Shown here: positions 44,514 through 53,649 of the stretch, piece after piece
How the letters are laid out: every line of letters starts with the position of its first letter
Numbering within the stretch: the stretch's first letter is position 1
Source of the DNA: Leptospira harrisiae
GTDB lineage: Bacteria; Spirochaetota; Leptospiria; Leptospirales; Leptospiraceae
Length of the DNA: 64,000 nucleotides
Assembly (NCBI RefSeq): GCF_002811945.1
Contig: NZ_NPDX01000007.1
Location: 1 to 64,000, forward strand
Direction: 5' to 3'
Notes under the pieces: generated by a model
The model's database searches: none
What the model was told of the DNA's origin: nothing
Seen by the model: only the letters and a program-made list of their open reading frames with translations
Position numbers and translations under genes: made by a program

Positions 44514-46645
44514 CTAAAACCAACCAAGCAATTTTTGTATTTTTTATCTCGGCAATTTTATTTTCGTCATGTCAATTCGGATCTTCAAAAGAGGCAGAAA
44601 AAGGATATTTGGAACTTCCTCCTCAGGTCGTAGAGAATAATCAAAAACTTTCTACCGGAGGTGAATGGGAGTTTTATTGGGGAGAGGTTTTTGGCGAAAG
44701 TTTATTTGAAAAAATAAATGAACCTAACAAAACTTATGTAAAGGTTCCATCGTCGTGGAATTCATACAGACCAGAAGGTGAAGGTGGGGATGGTTTTGCA
44801 GTATTTCGTCTAACGCTAAAAGTTCCTGATCCAAACATTCGTTATTACCTAAGGGTTCAACCTGCAACAAGTTCTTATGAACTTTATGTCAATCGGCAAA
44901 AAATTGCAAGTTCAGGGAAGGTCGGAACTGATGAGTTCACAGCAGTTCCTAAATACCAAATTCAATATGTTTCATTTCAACCAGAAGGTTTCGAACAAGA
45001 AATACTTTATGTGGTGAGTAATTTTCATCATGCCCGCGGTGGATATAGGAAACCAATAGAGATTGGAACCAAAGAGGTCATCCAAAATCAATCTCTTATT
45101 TATTCTGCGGGAGAAATCTTTGTTTTTGGAACAATGCTGACAATGGCATTATACCAGCTAACAGTGTTTTTCTTCCGGAGAGAAGAAAAAAGTTCTCTTT
45201 TTTTTGCAATGTTTTGTTTGTTCACGGGCCTTCGATTGGTTGTTCTAGATAATTACTATATTGTTTATGCAATTCCTGATTTTTCTTGGCATTGGATGCA
45301 GGTTTTGGATTATATATCTGCCCCTCTTCTTGTATGTTTTTTCCTAGGTTACTTAAAGAGTTTGTTTCCTGGTAGATCTGAAGTCCCCAAGTGGATGATC
45401 TATTCCTGTTGGAGCATTACTGCTTGTTATGTGTCTTTTGTTCTTTTAACTGATGTTAAATTATTCACGAAAACGAATATCTTTTCTCAAGTTGTAATTT
45501 TATTTTTTAGCGCTTGTTCTTTTTACGTGATTTTACGGATTTATAAGCAGAAAAAAAAAGATAGTAGCTTAGTGTTCTATGGATCACTACTTCTGATGGT
45601 TGGATCAACGCATGATTTGATGGCAGGAAATTATTGGTTTCAATCTCAACCATTGATGCCTTTTTCTTTGTTTGTTTTCTTTTTATTTCAGAGTATCCTG
45701 CTCGCAAGGAGAAATGCCAGATTCTATTCATCAATGGATATGTTAACAACTGAACTCATTGAAGTAAATAATCGCCTAGAAGCATCTAATAAAATCTATG
45801 CGAAGTTTGTTCCCTTACGTCTCATACAATTGTTTTCAAAAGTTACTAAAATAAGAGTCAAACGTGGCGATTTTATCGTAAAACAAATGTCAGTGCTCTC
45901 TTCGGACATTCGTGATTTTACTGCAATTTCTGAAACCTTAAGTCCTGAAGAAACGTTTTTATTCCTCAATGATTATTTGAGGCAAGTAGGCCCAACGATA
46001 CGATCACATAATGGGTTTATCGAAAAATATGTTGGGGATGCAATTTTTGCATTGTTTGAAAGACAACCAGAAGATGCTTTGTCGGCTGCCATTGAAATGC
46101 ACAAAACAATTGCTAAGTGGAATAAGGAAACAATGTCTCATCGAGTTTCGGACATTCAAGTTGGAATTGGGATTCATTTTGGTGAACTGATGTTAGGAAT
46201 CATTGGTGAGGAACAACGAATTGAATCTGCAGTATTATCTGATTCGATGGGTGTTGCTAATTCTTTGGAATCCATGACCAAAAAATATGGAGCAAAAATC
46301 ATTCTTAGTTTAGATGCACTTCTAGAGTTAAAACATCCAGATTCTTATCCGCATAGGCTATTGGATTTTATTAAAATTCCGGCCAAACAAAAGTTAATTG
46401 GAATCGCTCAAGTGTTAGTCGAGGGAGTAGAAGAGTCCTTTGATTTAAAATTAAAAACCAAAAATCAGTTTGAAGATTGTGTGAATTTATTTTGGGATGG
46501 GGAATTTGAAAAAGCAAGGGAAGGGTTTCGTGCAGTTTATGAAATCGATCCTTCTGACAAAGCAGCCAAATTGTATTTGGATCGAACGGAAGTTTATGCC
46601 CAAAATGGTCCACCACCCGGGTTTGGGAGGGGGTTTTTGGCATAA
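44501..46645 (+). CDS. 7TMR-DISM class III cyclase, C1-like half (lacks Asn/Arg pair)
   Basis: 714 residues from 44501, with a lipobox LFSSC (Cys24); a Met at 44483 is the alternative. It has the same architecture as its neighbour. Both metal aspartates are present, Asp469 (SSDIRDFT) and Asp513 (KYVGDAIFALF), 44 residues apart. The motif that should read SDAVNLASR reads SDSMGVANS: the Asn is Gly584, the Arg is Ser588, and the substrate-reading Thr is Ala. It can supply the metal site but not the other half. These losses complement those of the upstream gene, so a 1:1 heterodimer would have one complete active site. Confidence 0.87.
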   Translation: MGKITKTNQAIFVFFISAILFSSCQFGSSKEAEKGYLELPPQVVENNQKLSTGGEWEFYWGEVFGESLFEKINEPNKTYVKVPSSWNSYRPEGEGGDGFAVFRLTLKVPDPNIRYYLRVQPATSSYELYVNRQKIASSGKVGTDEFTAVPKYQIQYVSFQPEGFEQEILYVVSNFHHARGGYRKPIEIGTKEVIQNQSLIYSAGEIFVFGTMLTMALYQLTVFFFRREEKSSLFFAMFCLFTGLRLVVLDNYYIVYAIPDFSWHWMQVLDYISAPLLVCFFLGYLKSLFPGRSEVPKWMIYSCWSITACYVSFVLLTDVKLFTKTNIFSQVVILFFSACSFYVILRIYKQKKKDSSLVFYGSLLLMVGSTHDLMAGNYWFQSQPLMPFSLFVFFLFQSILLARRNARFYSSMDMLTTELIEVNNRLEASNKIYAKFVPLRLIQLFSKVTKIRVKRGDFIVKQMSVLSSDIRDFTAISETLSPEETFLFLNDYLRQVGPTIRSHNGFIEKYVGDAIFALFERQPEDALSAAIEMHKTIAKWNKETMSHRVSDIQVGIGIHFGELMLGIIGEEQRIESAVLSDSMGVANSLESMTKKYGAKIILSLDALLELKHPDSYPHRLLDFIKIPAKQKLIGIAQVLVEGVEESFDLKLKTKNQFEDCVNLFWDGEFEKAREGFRAVYEIDPSDKAAKLYLDRTEVYAQNGPPPGFGRGFLA

Positions 46646-46730
46646 AAAAGACATAGATTCGCCCCGGTTCTTGAAAAAGTTCTTGAACTTCCTCTCTAAA
46701 TGAACGAGAGTCAGTAATACGGAGATTCCC

Positions 46731-48206
46731 ATGACCCAAGCTACTCTCACACAAACCTCTAATTCAGGAAAGGCTGTGATCCAAACAAAAAGTTTTACTC
46801 CCTCTGACATTGATCGTATTTTCCAAGCACAAAAGAAAAAAGCATTGGAACTTCGTTTATCCAATTTCAAAACTCGAATCCTCAAATTAAAAAAACTAAA
46901 AAACGCAGTCCTCAAATACCAAAAAGAAATCCAAACGGCGCTACATTCCGATTTTAGAAAATCTGCAGGCGAAGTGGACATCACTGAAATTTTGCCAACC
47001 ATCGCAGAAATCAATGATGCCATCCGCCATGTAAAACATTGGATGCGCCCTAAAAATGTGATGACACCGCCAACTTTACTGGGAGCCACTAGCCGTATCG
47101 TTTATGAACCAAAAGGTGTTTGTCTAATCATTGCCCCTTGGAATTATCCCTTCCACCTTGCCATTGCACCACTAGCTGCAGCGATTGCTGCTGGTAACAC
47201 GATCATGTTGAAACCTTCTGAATTTACACCTCATACAGCTGATGTCATGAAAGCAATGTTAAGTGAAATTTTTGCAGAAGATGAAGTCGCTGTTTTTGAA
47301 GGTGATGTTGCTGTGGCAACTGCATTACTTGAAGTGCCTTTCGATCATATCTTTTTTACGGGTTCTACTCCTGTGGGTAAAATTGTGATGGCTGCGGCTG
47401 CAAAACATCTTACAAGCGTAACGCTCGAATTAGGTGGTAAATCTCCTTCGATAGTTGCAGAAGATGCTGATTTAAAAGTAGCAGCAGAAAGGATTATGTG
47501 GGGAAAATTTTTAAACGCAGGTCAGACCTGTGTGGCTCCTGATTATCTTTTGATTCCAGAATCAAAAGTCGAAGAATTTGTAAAAAATGCTAAAGAAACA
47601 ACAGAAAGTTTTTTTAAGTCCAAACCTGAAAATTTTACGGCAAGTCCTGACTTTTGCCGTATCGTGAATGCAAAAAACTTTGGAAGAGTTTCTTCCTATA
47701 TGGAAGACGCAGTTAAAAAAGGTGCAAAAATTGCTTACGGTGGAGAGGTAAGAAGTTCGGATAATTTTATTTCACCAACCATCTTAACAAATGTGACTTT
47801 GGATGCTCGCATTATGGAAGATGAAATTTTTGGACCACTGCTTCCTATCATCACTTACAAAACTTTAGATGAAGCCATTCAAATCATCAATGAGAGACCG
47901 AAACCACTTGCGTTGTATATTTTTACTAAAAAAAGAAGTACTTCCAGGTATGTTCTCAAAAGAACAAGTTCAGGTGGAGCTGTCATTAACGACGTGATCC
48001 TACATTTGGTGAATTCAAATCTTCCATTTGGTGGAGTGAATCATTCTGGTCACGGTAGTTACCATGGAAATTTTGGATTTAAAACTTTTTCACATGAAAG
48101 ATCGGTTTTACAAACTCCTAAGGCATCCATTGCTAAATTGATGTATCCACCTTACTCTGGTTTTGTGAGATTAATGGTGAAATTAACTACCAAATTCTTC
48201 GTTTAG
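46731..48206 (+). CDS. Aldehyde dehydrogenase, ALDH3-like
   Basis: 491 residues. It oxidises an aldehyde to the acid with NAD(P)+. The catalytic Cys267 ([11 protein letters not shown]) and the general base Glu233 (LELGGKSP) are present, with APWNYPF and the FTGSTPVGK cofactor loop. [15 protein letters not shown] near the end and a hydrophobic C-terminus ([16 protein letters not shown]) are typical of the ALDH3 group, which handles fatty and medium-chain aldehydes and is often membrane-associated. It stands alone, followed by a hairpin. Confidence 0.92.
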   Translation: MTQATLTQTSNSGKAVIQTKSFTPSDIDRIFQAQKKKALELRLSNFKTRILKLKKLKNAVLKYQKEIQTALHSDFRKSAGEVDITEILPTIAEINDAIRHVKHWMRPKNVMTPPTLLGATSRIVYEPKGVCLIIAPWNYPFHLAIAPLAAAIAAGNTIMLKPSEFTPHTADVMKAMLSEIFAEDEVAVFEGDVAVATALLEVPFDHIFFTGSTPVGKIVMAAAAKHLTSVTLELGGKSPSIVAEDADLKVAAERIMWGKFLNAGQTCVAPDYLLIPESKVEEFVKNAKETTESFFKSKPENFTASPDFCRIVNAKNFGRVSSYMEDAVKKGAKIAYGGEVRSSDNFISPTILTNVTLDARIMEDEIFGPLLPIITYKTLDEAIQIINERPKPLALYIFTKKRSTSRYVLKRTSSGGAVINDVILHLVNSNLPFGGVNHSGHGSYHGNFGFKTFSHERSVLQTPKASIAKLMYPPYSGFVRLMVKLTTKFFV

Positions 48207-48224
48207 TCCAATTTCGCTTAATGA

Positions 48225-48259
48225 AGATACACTCCTAGGAAAACTTCGGGAGTGTATCT
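48225..48259 (+). terminator. Hairpin after the aldehyde dehydrogenase gene
   Basis: An 11-base perfect stem AGATACACTCC / GGAGTGTATCT (48225-48235 and 48249-48259) has a 13-base loop, 16 bases after the stop. Only a weak T-rich stretch follows, so termination may be partial. Confidence 0.65.
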
Positions 48260-48330
48260 ATCATATTTACTACAGAATATTGATTCTTGATTCCCATCCT
48301 AAAATCGATATACTCGCTTTTTAGAAACTA

Positions 48331-48344
48331 CTGATAAATATCAA
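48331..48344. promoter_or_regulatory. FNR/DNR-type site upstream of the double hemerythrin gene
   Basis: CTGATAAATATCAA matches TTGAT-N4-ATCAA in nine of ten arm positions. Its centre is about 63 bases before the ATG at 48401, nearly the same distance as the perfect site before norC (62). The equal placement makes chance less likely. Confidence 0.6.
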
Positions 48345-48400
48345 TTCCTCAAATGATTCTAATTCCGTGACACTGACTGAGTGAATATTTTTGTGGAAAT

Positions 48401-49504
48401 ATGCAGAAGGATTTTTCCGCGCATTTAGATTCCTTACGAATCACTTGGTTAAGTGAACCTTTCCACCTTGGAATTCCTATTATTGATCTACAACACGTGT
48501 GGTTGGTACATATCATTTTAGAGTTAGAAGAAACCATAGTCGAATCCGAAAAAGAAGGTTCTGATGTGGATGTTCATTCTTCATTTCGAAAGGCACTGGA
48601 TTATGTATCAGAACATTTTGCATTAGAAGAAGATATTCTCGAACATTTCAACTATCCAGAATTTTCTGAACATGTTAGTAGCCATCGCAAATTTGTTGAA
48701 AGGTTAACTGAAAAATACTACCAAGCAAAGGATAGTCAAATGGCTGCTTTGGGAATCCTCCAAATTTTAAAAAAATGGTTGTTCCAACATATTTTACATG
48801 ATGATACCGATTACGCTGATTTTTTTAAGGCAAGTGCCGTTGATCTAAAATCCTATTGTAATGAAATTTTAAAATCAGGTAAATATCCAATTTCAAAGGA
48901 GCAACTTTTGATTTATCAGAATATTGTGCAAGTGGATACAACTCATATCACTCTCCATGAACAATCTATTGATATTATTCAGGAAATTAGAAATATTTGG
49001 AAAACATATAATCTTGCAACTGGAATTCCTATTATCGATTTACAACATATTTGGCTTTTAAAGATGATAGTTGAATTAGACAACTCATTAAAGTTAGGTG
49101 ATGGTTCTAGTGAAACTTTCCAGAAAGTGATTACTTCTGCAATCGAATACACAAAGGATCATTTTGGTGTGGAAGATAAAATTATGAGATACTTTCGGTA
49201 TACGGATGTTGTCCAACATATGAATCAGCACAAACGTTTTATTGACTTTATTAAAACAAGAAACGATGAATTTAAGTTAGGACACCCCCGTGCTGGACTT
49301 CATTTGGTCCAAGACCTCCGCAATTGGCTTTTGTCACATATTGCCCTTGAGGATAAAAAAATTGGGATCGCCTTTGAGGCCCGTGTCCGTGAACTTTCTG
49401 AGTTTACAAAAAAACTCCACCAAACTGGCGAAATCAGCATCTCTCGAGAGCAAAAAAACCTATATAAACTTGTAATGCAATCGGCACCCGACCCTCTCGA
49501 TTGA
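48401..49504 (+). CDS. Double-domain bacteriohemerythrin
   Basis: 367 residues made of two hemerythrin-like four-helix domains (about 12-160 and 195-345). Each holds the di-iron ligand pattern. Domain 1 has IDLQH, EHFALEE, EHVSSH and FQHILHDD. Domain 2 has IDLQH, DHFGVED, QHMNQH and LSHIALED. No signal peptide or signalling domain is present, so it is cytoplasmic. Hemerythrins bind O2, and some bind NO; given the FNR-type site upstream and nor genes in the window, NO or O2 scavenging under nitrosative stress is a reasonable inference. An internal duplication is evident (GIPIIDLQH occurs in both halves). Confidence 0.87.
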   Translation: MQKDFSAHLDSLRITWLSEPFHLGIPIIDLQHVWLVHIILELEETIVESEKEGSDVDVHSSFRKALDYVSEHFALEEDILEHFNYPEFSEHVSSHRKFVERLTEKYYQAKDSQMAALGILQILKKWLFQHILHDDTDYADFFKASAVDLKSYCNEILKSGKYPISKEQLLIYQNIVQVDTTHITLHEQSIDIIQEIRNIWKTYNLATGIPIIDLQHIWLLKMIVELDNSLKLGDGSSETFQKVITSAIEYTKDHFGVEDKIMRYFRYTDVVQHMNQHKRFIDFIKTRNDEFKLGHPRAGLHLVQDLRNWLLSHIALEDKKIGIAFEARVRELSEFTKKLHQTGEISISREQKNLYKLVMQSAPDPLD

Positions 49505-49563
49505 TTTCCGTCGGAAATTGAATTGCCAGTCTGATTTTCCGGGAAAATCCTGTTTTCAAACCC

Positions 49564-51027
49564 ATGGAATACGAAGTCATCATCGGTCTGGAAGTCCACG
49601 TCCAGCTCAATACTCTATCTAAAATATTTTCTACAGCTACAAACGAATTTGGCGGTAGCCCCAATACCCATATTTCCACACTTTGTGTGGCTCTCCCTGG
49701 CACATTGCCAGTGTTAAATGAAGTGGTTTTGGAAAAGGCAGTTCGTGCTGGAGTGGCACTTGGCTGCGAAATCACAAGGTTTACAAAGTTTGATCGCAAA
49801 AATTATTTTTACCCAGATTTACCAAAAGGGTATCAGATTTCTCAGTTTGATAAACCTTATGCCACCCAAGGTGGAATCCATATTAAACTAAAAGGGGAAA
49901 CAGAAGAAAAATTCATTCCTCTTACAAGAATTCATATGGAAGAGGATGCGGGAAAACTAATCCATTCCCATGATCCTTCCATTAACCGTTCTTATGTGGA
50001 TTATAATCGTGCGGGAACACCTCTGATCGAAATCGTATCAGAACCAGACTTACGTTCTTCTGATGAAGCGTATGTTTATTTAAACGAACTTAAAACAATT
50101 TTACGATACATTCAGGTTTCTGATTGTAACATGGAAGAAGGATCGCTACGTTGTGATGCTAACGTTTCCATTCGACCTAAAGGTGAAAAAGGATTTCGTA
50201 CTCGAGTAGAAATCAAAAACTTAAACTCCTTTAAGGCCGTAAAACAAGCGATAGACTATGAAATTGAATGGCAAAAAGATGTTTATTCCCGTGGGGAGTC
50301 TTTTCGCCAAATGACAAAACTTTGGGATGCCACTTTACTTAAAACCATTCCAATGCGTTCTAAAGAAATGAGTCATGATTATCGTTATTTTCCAGAACCT
50401 GATCTTCCTACAATTCAAATTGCTGATTCTTTTATTGAAGAGATTCGTAAATCTTTGCCAGAGCTTCCTAGACAAAAAAAGGAAAGATACAAAACAGATC
50501 TTGGACTTCCTGATTACGATGCAGAAGTATTAACGAGCGAACGTGAGATTGCCGAATACTTTGAACAAGCACTTCTTGTTTCCGAAGATGCAAAAAAAAC
50601 ATCCAACTGGGTAAAAGATGAAATCCTTGGAATCGTAAATAAAGAAAATATTTCCATTCAAGAGTTTGCCATCGATCCATTACGAATTGGTAAACTTGTA
50701 AAACTCATTAACTCAGGTGAGATCACAGGAAAAATTGCAAAAACAATCTTTGAAGATATGTTAACATCCAAAGACCAACCTGAAGCCATTGTTGAAGCTA
50801 AAGGTTTAAAAGTGGTTCGTGATGACAAAGCATTGGAAGAAATTGTCATTCGTGTGATTGAAGCACAACCGGAATCAGTAGAAGGTTGGAAAAACGGAAA
50901 AGATCGAGTTCTCGGTGCCATTGTTGGCGGAGTTATGAAAGAAACCAAAGGAAAAGCTGATCCAAAACTTGTGAACGAACTGATTCTTGCAAAACTTGGC
51001 CCGTTAGGCGAGAAAAAGAAAGTTTAA
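49564..51027 (+). CDS. gatB: Aspartyl/glutamyl-tRNA(Asn/Gln) amidotransferase subunit B
   Basis: 487 residues, full length. As part of GatCAB it converts Glu-tRNA(Gln) or Asp-tRNA(Asn) to the amidated form. Signatures include [34 protein letters not shown] and [18 protein letters not shown]. The C-terminal YqeY-like tail is present ([19 protein letters not shown]). No gatA or gatC adjoins it. Its stop overlaps that of convergent cobC by three bases. Confidence 0.97.
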   Translation: MEYEVIIGLEVHVQLNTLSKIFSTATNEFGGSPNTHISTLCVALPGTLPVLNEVVLEKAVRAGVALGCEITRFTKFDRKNYFYPDLPKGYQISQFDKPYATQGGIHIKLKGETEEKFIPLTRIHMEEDAGKLIHSHDPSINRSYVDYNRAGTPLIEIVSEPDLRSSDEAYVYLNELKTILRYIQVSDCNMEEGSLRCDANVSIRPKGEKGFRTRVEIKNLNSFKAVKQAIDYEIEWQKDVYSRGESFRQMTKLWDATLLKTIPMRSKEMSHDYRYFPEPDLPTIQIADSFIEEIRKSLPELPRQKKERYKTDLGLPDYDAEVLTSEREIAEYFEQALLVSEDAKKTSNWVKDEILGIVNKENISIQEFAIDPLRIGKLVKLINSGEITGKIAKTIFEDMLTSKDQPEAIVEAKGLKVVRDDKALEEIVIRVIEAQPESVEGWKNGKDRVLGAIVGGVMKETKGKADPKLVNELILAKLGPLGEKKKV

Positions 51028-51617
51028 TCTATCTTTACTTTGTGGACGGATCCAAAGTCCACAGGTGATTTGAAAGCTTCTGCGTAAGGGGTGCCGTTCT
51101 GTTTGCAAAGGACGGCTCGGATGGGACCTGAGTGGCAAACAACAATCAGTGAGTTTAAGGATTTGCTGTTTGTTTTTTCCCAATCCATTCTTAAAGACCC
51201 ATCTGTTTTCCAATCATTGATAAAAGAATCCACTCTACGGATAAGATCAGTAAAAGCTTCCCCACCAGGTGTTTTTGCATTAACAAAGTCTTTCATCCAA
51301 GGAATGGTTTCTTTTCTAGGAATTTCTTCCCAAAGTTTTCCATCCCATTCTCCAAAATTCATTTCCCACAAACGTTCGTCAGTTGGTATTTCGGAATGAT
51401 CAACTTTTGATACATTAAATTTGGATAATAAAGCGGAGGATAATTTGAGTGCCCTCGGTGCTGGACTCGAAAGGAAAAAATCAAAGGTGGATGGCAAATA
51501 AGAAAATGTTGAGTCTGCCGTATCTTCTACTGGATATTTGAGAGGAAAGTCAGTACGACCATAACAAGTTCCTTTTGGAGCTATGGTTTCAGGATGGCGA
51601 ATTAAATAGAGGTCCAT
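51024..51617 (-). CDS. cobC: Histidine phosphatase, probable alpha-ribazole phosphatase CobC
   Basis: 197 residues from the Met at 51617, which puts the phosphatase motif LIRHPET right at the N-terminus; the longer reading from 51746 lies inside cobS. The second conserved His lies in [12 protein letters not shown]. Members of this broad branch act on many substrates, but the 16-base overlap with cobS and the cobT-cobS context point to removal of the 5' phosphate from alpha-ribazole or cobalamin phosphate in B12 nucleotide-loop assembly. Confidence 0.82.
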   Translation of the reverse strand: MDLYLIRHPETIAPKGTCYGRTDFPLKYPVEDTADSTFSYLPSTFDFFLSSPAPRALKLSSALLSKFNVSKVDHSEIPTDERLWEMNFGEWDGKLWEEIPRKETIPWMKDFVNAKTPGGEAFTDLIRRVDSFINDWKTDGSLRMDWEKTNSKSLNSLIVVCHSGPIRAVLCKQNGTPYAEAFKSPVDFGSVHKVKID

Positions 51618-52423
51618 ACAAATACTCCAGAAATCCAAAGACAAGTTTCGACCACTTGTTGGACGGCTCCCAAACAATCTCCAGTAAACCCACCAATCCA
51701 ACGTTTCATTAGTGAATACATATAAAATAAACTGGGAATGATACAAACCAAACTAAATAAATATTTTGGATAAAGGTAGGAAAGAAAAAGAAATGGAACT
51801 AAACCTGCAAGGCTTGCAAAGAATGTTTGAGGCCAAGTAATTTCTTTGGCCATTGGTTTTGCATAACCTTCTTCTTTGGCATAGGGGAGGAGTTTCATCA
51901 TCAAAACAGAAAAAAAGCGACTAAGGCTATGCGCAGAAACAAAATACAACCAAATTAGTATTAGTTGGTCAATTTTATCAATTGAAAATTGGTTCCAATA
52001 GATTCTCATATCTTGTAGGGATTCCCATGCACCTAAAATTTTTAATACGAGTAAAAGAGAAATTCCTGCTGCGCCAAAACTACCGACCCGGCTATCTTTC
52101 ATAATCCGAAGGATGTCTTCTCTTTTCCAACCTCCGCCAATCCCATCACAAAAATCAGAAAATCCATCTTCGTGAAAGGCTCCTGTTAAGATTAACAAAA
52201 ATCCCAGCGAAATTACAAATGCGATCCCTACCCCAAAGAACATTTGAAAAAGAATAAAAATCATCCATTGTAAAGATCCCAGTAAGATCCCAACAAAAGG
52301 AGAATATTTAATCGATTTGTGTAACCACTCTTCCTTAAAACCAATCCAATTAGGTGAAGGTATTCTTGAAAGAAACGACAAACAAACAAAGAATAGGCGA
52401 ACTTCTGTTAGAATTAGATGCAT
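51602..52423 (-). CDS. cobS: Cobalamin synthase (adenosylcobinamide-GDP ribazoletransferase)
   Basis: 273 residues from the Met at 52423, seven bases after the cobT stop; a Met at 52483 falls within cobT. Several membrane segments and the conserved acidic motif [18 protein letters not shown] (the Mg-binding HEDG..D..DG pattern) identify CobS. It joins alpha-ribazole to adenosylcobinamide-GDP at the membrane. It lies between cobT and cobC in one operon. Confidence 0.92.
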   Translation of the reverse strand: MHLILTEVRLFFVCLSFLSRIPSPNWIGFKEEWLHKSIKYSPFVGILLGSLQWMIFILFQMFFGVGIAFVISLGFLLILTGAFHEDGFSDFCDGIGGGWKREDILRIMKDSRVGSFGAAGISLLLVLKILGAWESLQDMRIYWNQFSIDKIDQLILIWLYFVSAHSLSRFFSVLMMKLLPYAKEEGYAKPMAKEITWPQTFFASLAGLVPFLFLSYLYPKYLFSLVCIIPSLFYMYSLMKRWIGGFTGDCLGAVQQVVETCLWISGVFVWTSI

Positions 52424-52430
52424 CAATTTT

Positions 52431-53486
52431 CTATTTAGAATCCGTATTACTAACACCAGCATCTGCAAAGGATGCCATTTCATTTAGAAATTTTACACTG
52501 AGTTCAATGAGAGGATAAGCTGCAAGTGCACCACTTCCTTCACCTAACCGTAAATTGAGCCGAAGTAAAGGTTTTATTTTCCAATGTTCCAATACAACTG
52601 TATGGCCTTCTTCTTCTGATAGATGTGAAAAAATGGCGTAACTTTTTACGGTAGGATTGAGCGCGAATGCTATGGCAAAAGCAGCTGTTGTAATGAATCC
52701 ATCCACTACAAAAGCTTTTCTCTGTGCTGCAGCGCCAATCATAGCACCCGCCATCATACCAATTTCAAATCCACCAAATTCAGACAAAACTTCTAGCGGG
52801 TCTTTTATTTTTCCAGTTCTTTGAAAAGCTTCTGAAAGAATTTTGAATTTGATATCCTTTGCAGAGTTAGTAAGTCCAGTCCCTCGTCCCACAAGTTGGT
52901 TTAATGGAATTTCTGTTAGTTGAGATAAAACTAAAGATGCAGAAGAGGTATTCCCAATTCCCATCTCACCAAATAAAAATATATTTGTTGATTCGTATCT
53001 TTTTTCTGAGAGAAGTTCAATCCCACTAATGATGGTTTCTTTTGCCTCATTGAGTGACATAGCCGACTGTTTTAAAAAGTTGGAAGTACCTTTTCTGATT
53101 TTTCTTTGGATGGGTTTTGGAGAATGATCATCCCAATCATGGTCTACTCCCGAATCTACCACTTCCACTTCGATATAGCTGTGTTTGGCGAAGACATTCG
53201 CGCAAGCCCCACCTGATAAAAAATTTAAAACCATCTGCCAAGTGACATCCTTGGGATACAAAGAAACCGGTTCTTCCGTTATGCCATGGTCACCTGCAAA
53301 AAGAATGAGTTTCGGGTGATTTAAACTTGGGGTAAGGGTATTTTGGATTTCAGCCAATTGCAAGGCAATTGCCTCCAAATCACCCAACGAACCCACAGGT
53401 TTGGTTTTGTTGTCTATTTTATTGCGGATTGAATCTCGCAAAACATCGGTTACGGGAGAAATGGAAGGTAGGGAAAATGGTGACAT
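52431..53486 (-). CDS. cobT: Nicotinate-nucleotide-dimethylbenzimidazole phosphoribosyltransferase
   Basis: 351 residues from the Met at 53486 (a Met at 53525 is possible; neither has a strong Shine-Dalgarno). CobT activates dimethylbenzimidazole for the lower ligand of B12. [10 protein letters not shown] near the N-terminus, [25 protein letters not shown], and the catalytic Glu motif [15 protein letters not shown] are all present. First gene of cobT-cobS-cobC. The leader up to dnaE (about 160 bases) shows no cobalamin riboswitch B12 box that I can see. Confidence 0.94.
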   Translation of the reverse strand: MSPFSLPSISPVTDVLRDSIRNKIDNKTKPVGSLGDLEAIALQLAEIQNTLTPSLNHPKLILFAGDHGITEEPVSLYPKDVTWQMVLNFLSGGACANVFAKHSYIEVEVVDSGVDHDWDDHSPKPIQRKIRKGTSNFLKQSAMSLNEAKETIISGIELLSEKRYESTNIFLFGEMGIGNTSSASLVLSQLTEIPLNQLVGRGTGLTNSAKDIKFKILSEAFQRTGKIKDPLEVLSEFGGFEIGMMAGAMIGAAAQRKAFVVDGFITTAAFAIAFALNPTVKSYAIFSHLSEEEGHTVVLEHWKIKPLLRLNLRLGEGSGALAAYPLIELSVKFLNEMASFADAGVSNTDSK

Positions 53487-53649
53487 AAACAAAACCAGTC
53501 TAAAAGGGTCTGTATCCGCTTCCATCGTTTTTGGACTTGGAAGGGACGGGGAGGTTTGGGAATTGGCAATTTGGACCGAAAAAAATCCGAAATTCTGACC
53601 TTGGGGCGCTTTACGTAGGAAGCCGTCGGAGTTACTATGTCACCAAGCC

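Noticed and set aside
46487..47089. A 200-residue minus-strand open frame
   Set aside because: It lies across the end of a cyclase gene and the start of the aldehyde dehydrogenase, both well supported on the plus strand.
53487..53649. Possible cobalamin riboswitch before cobT
   Set aside because: The leader is short and I found no B12-box-like sequence or helical layout there.
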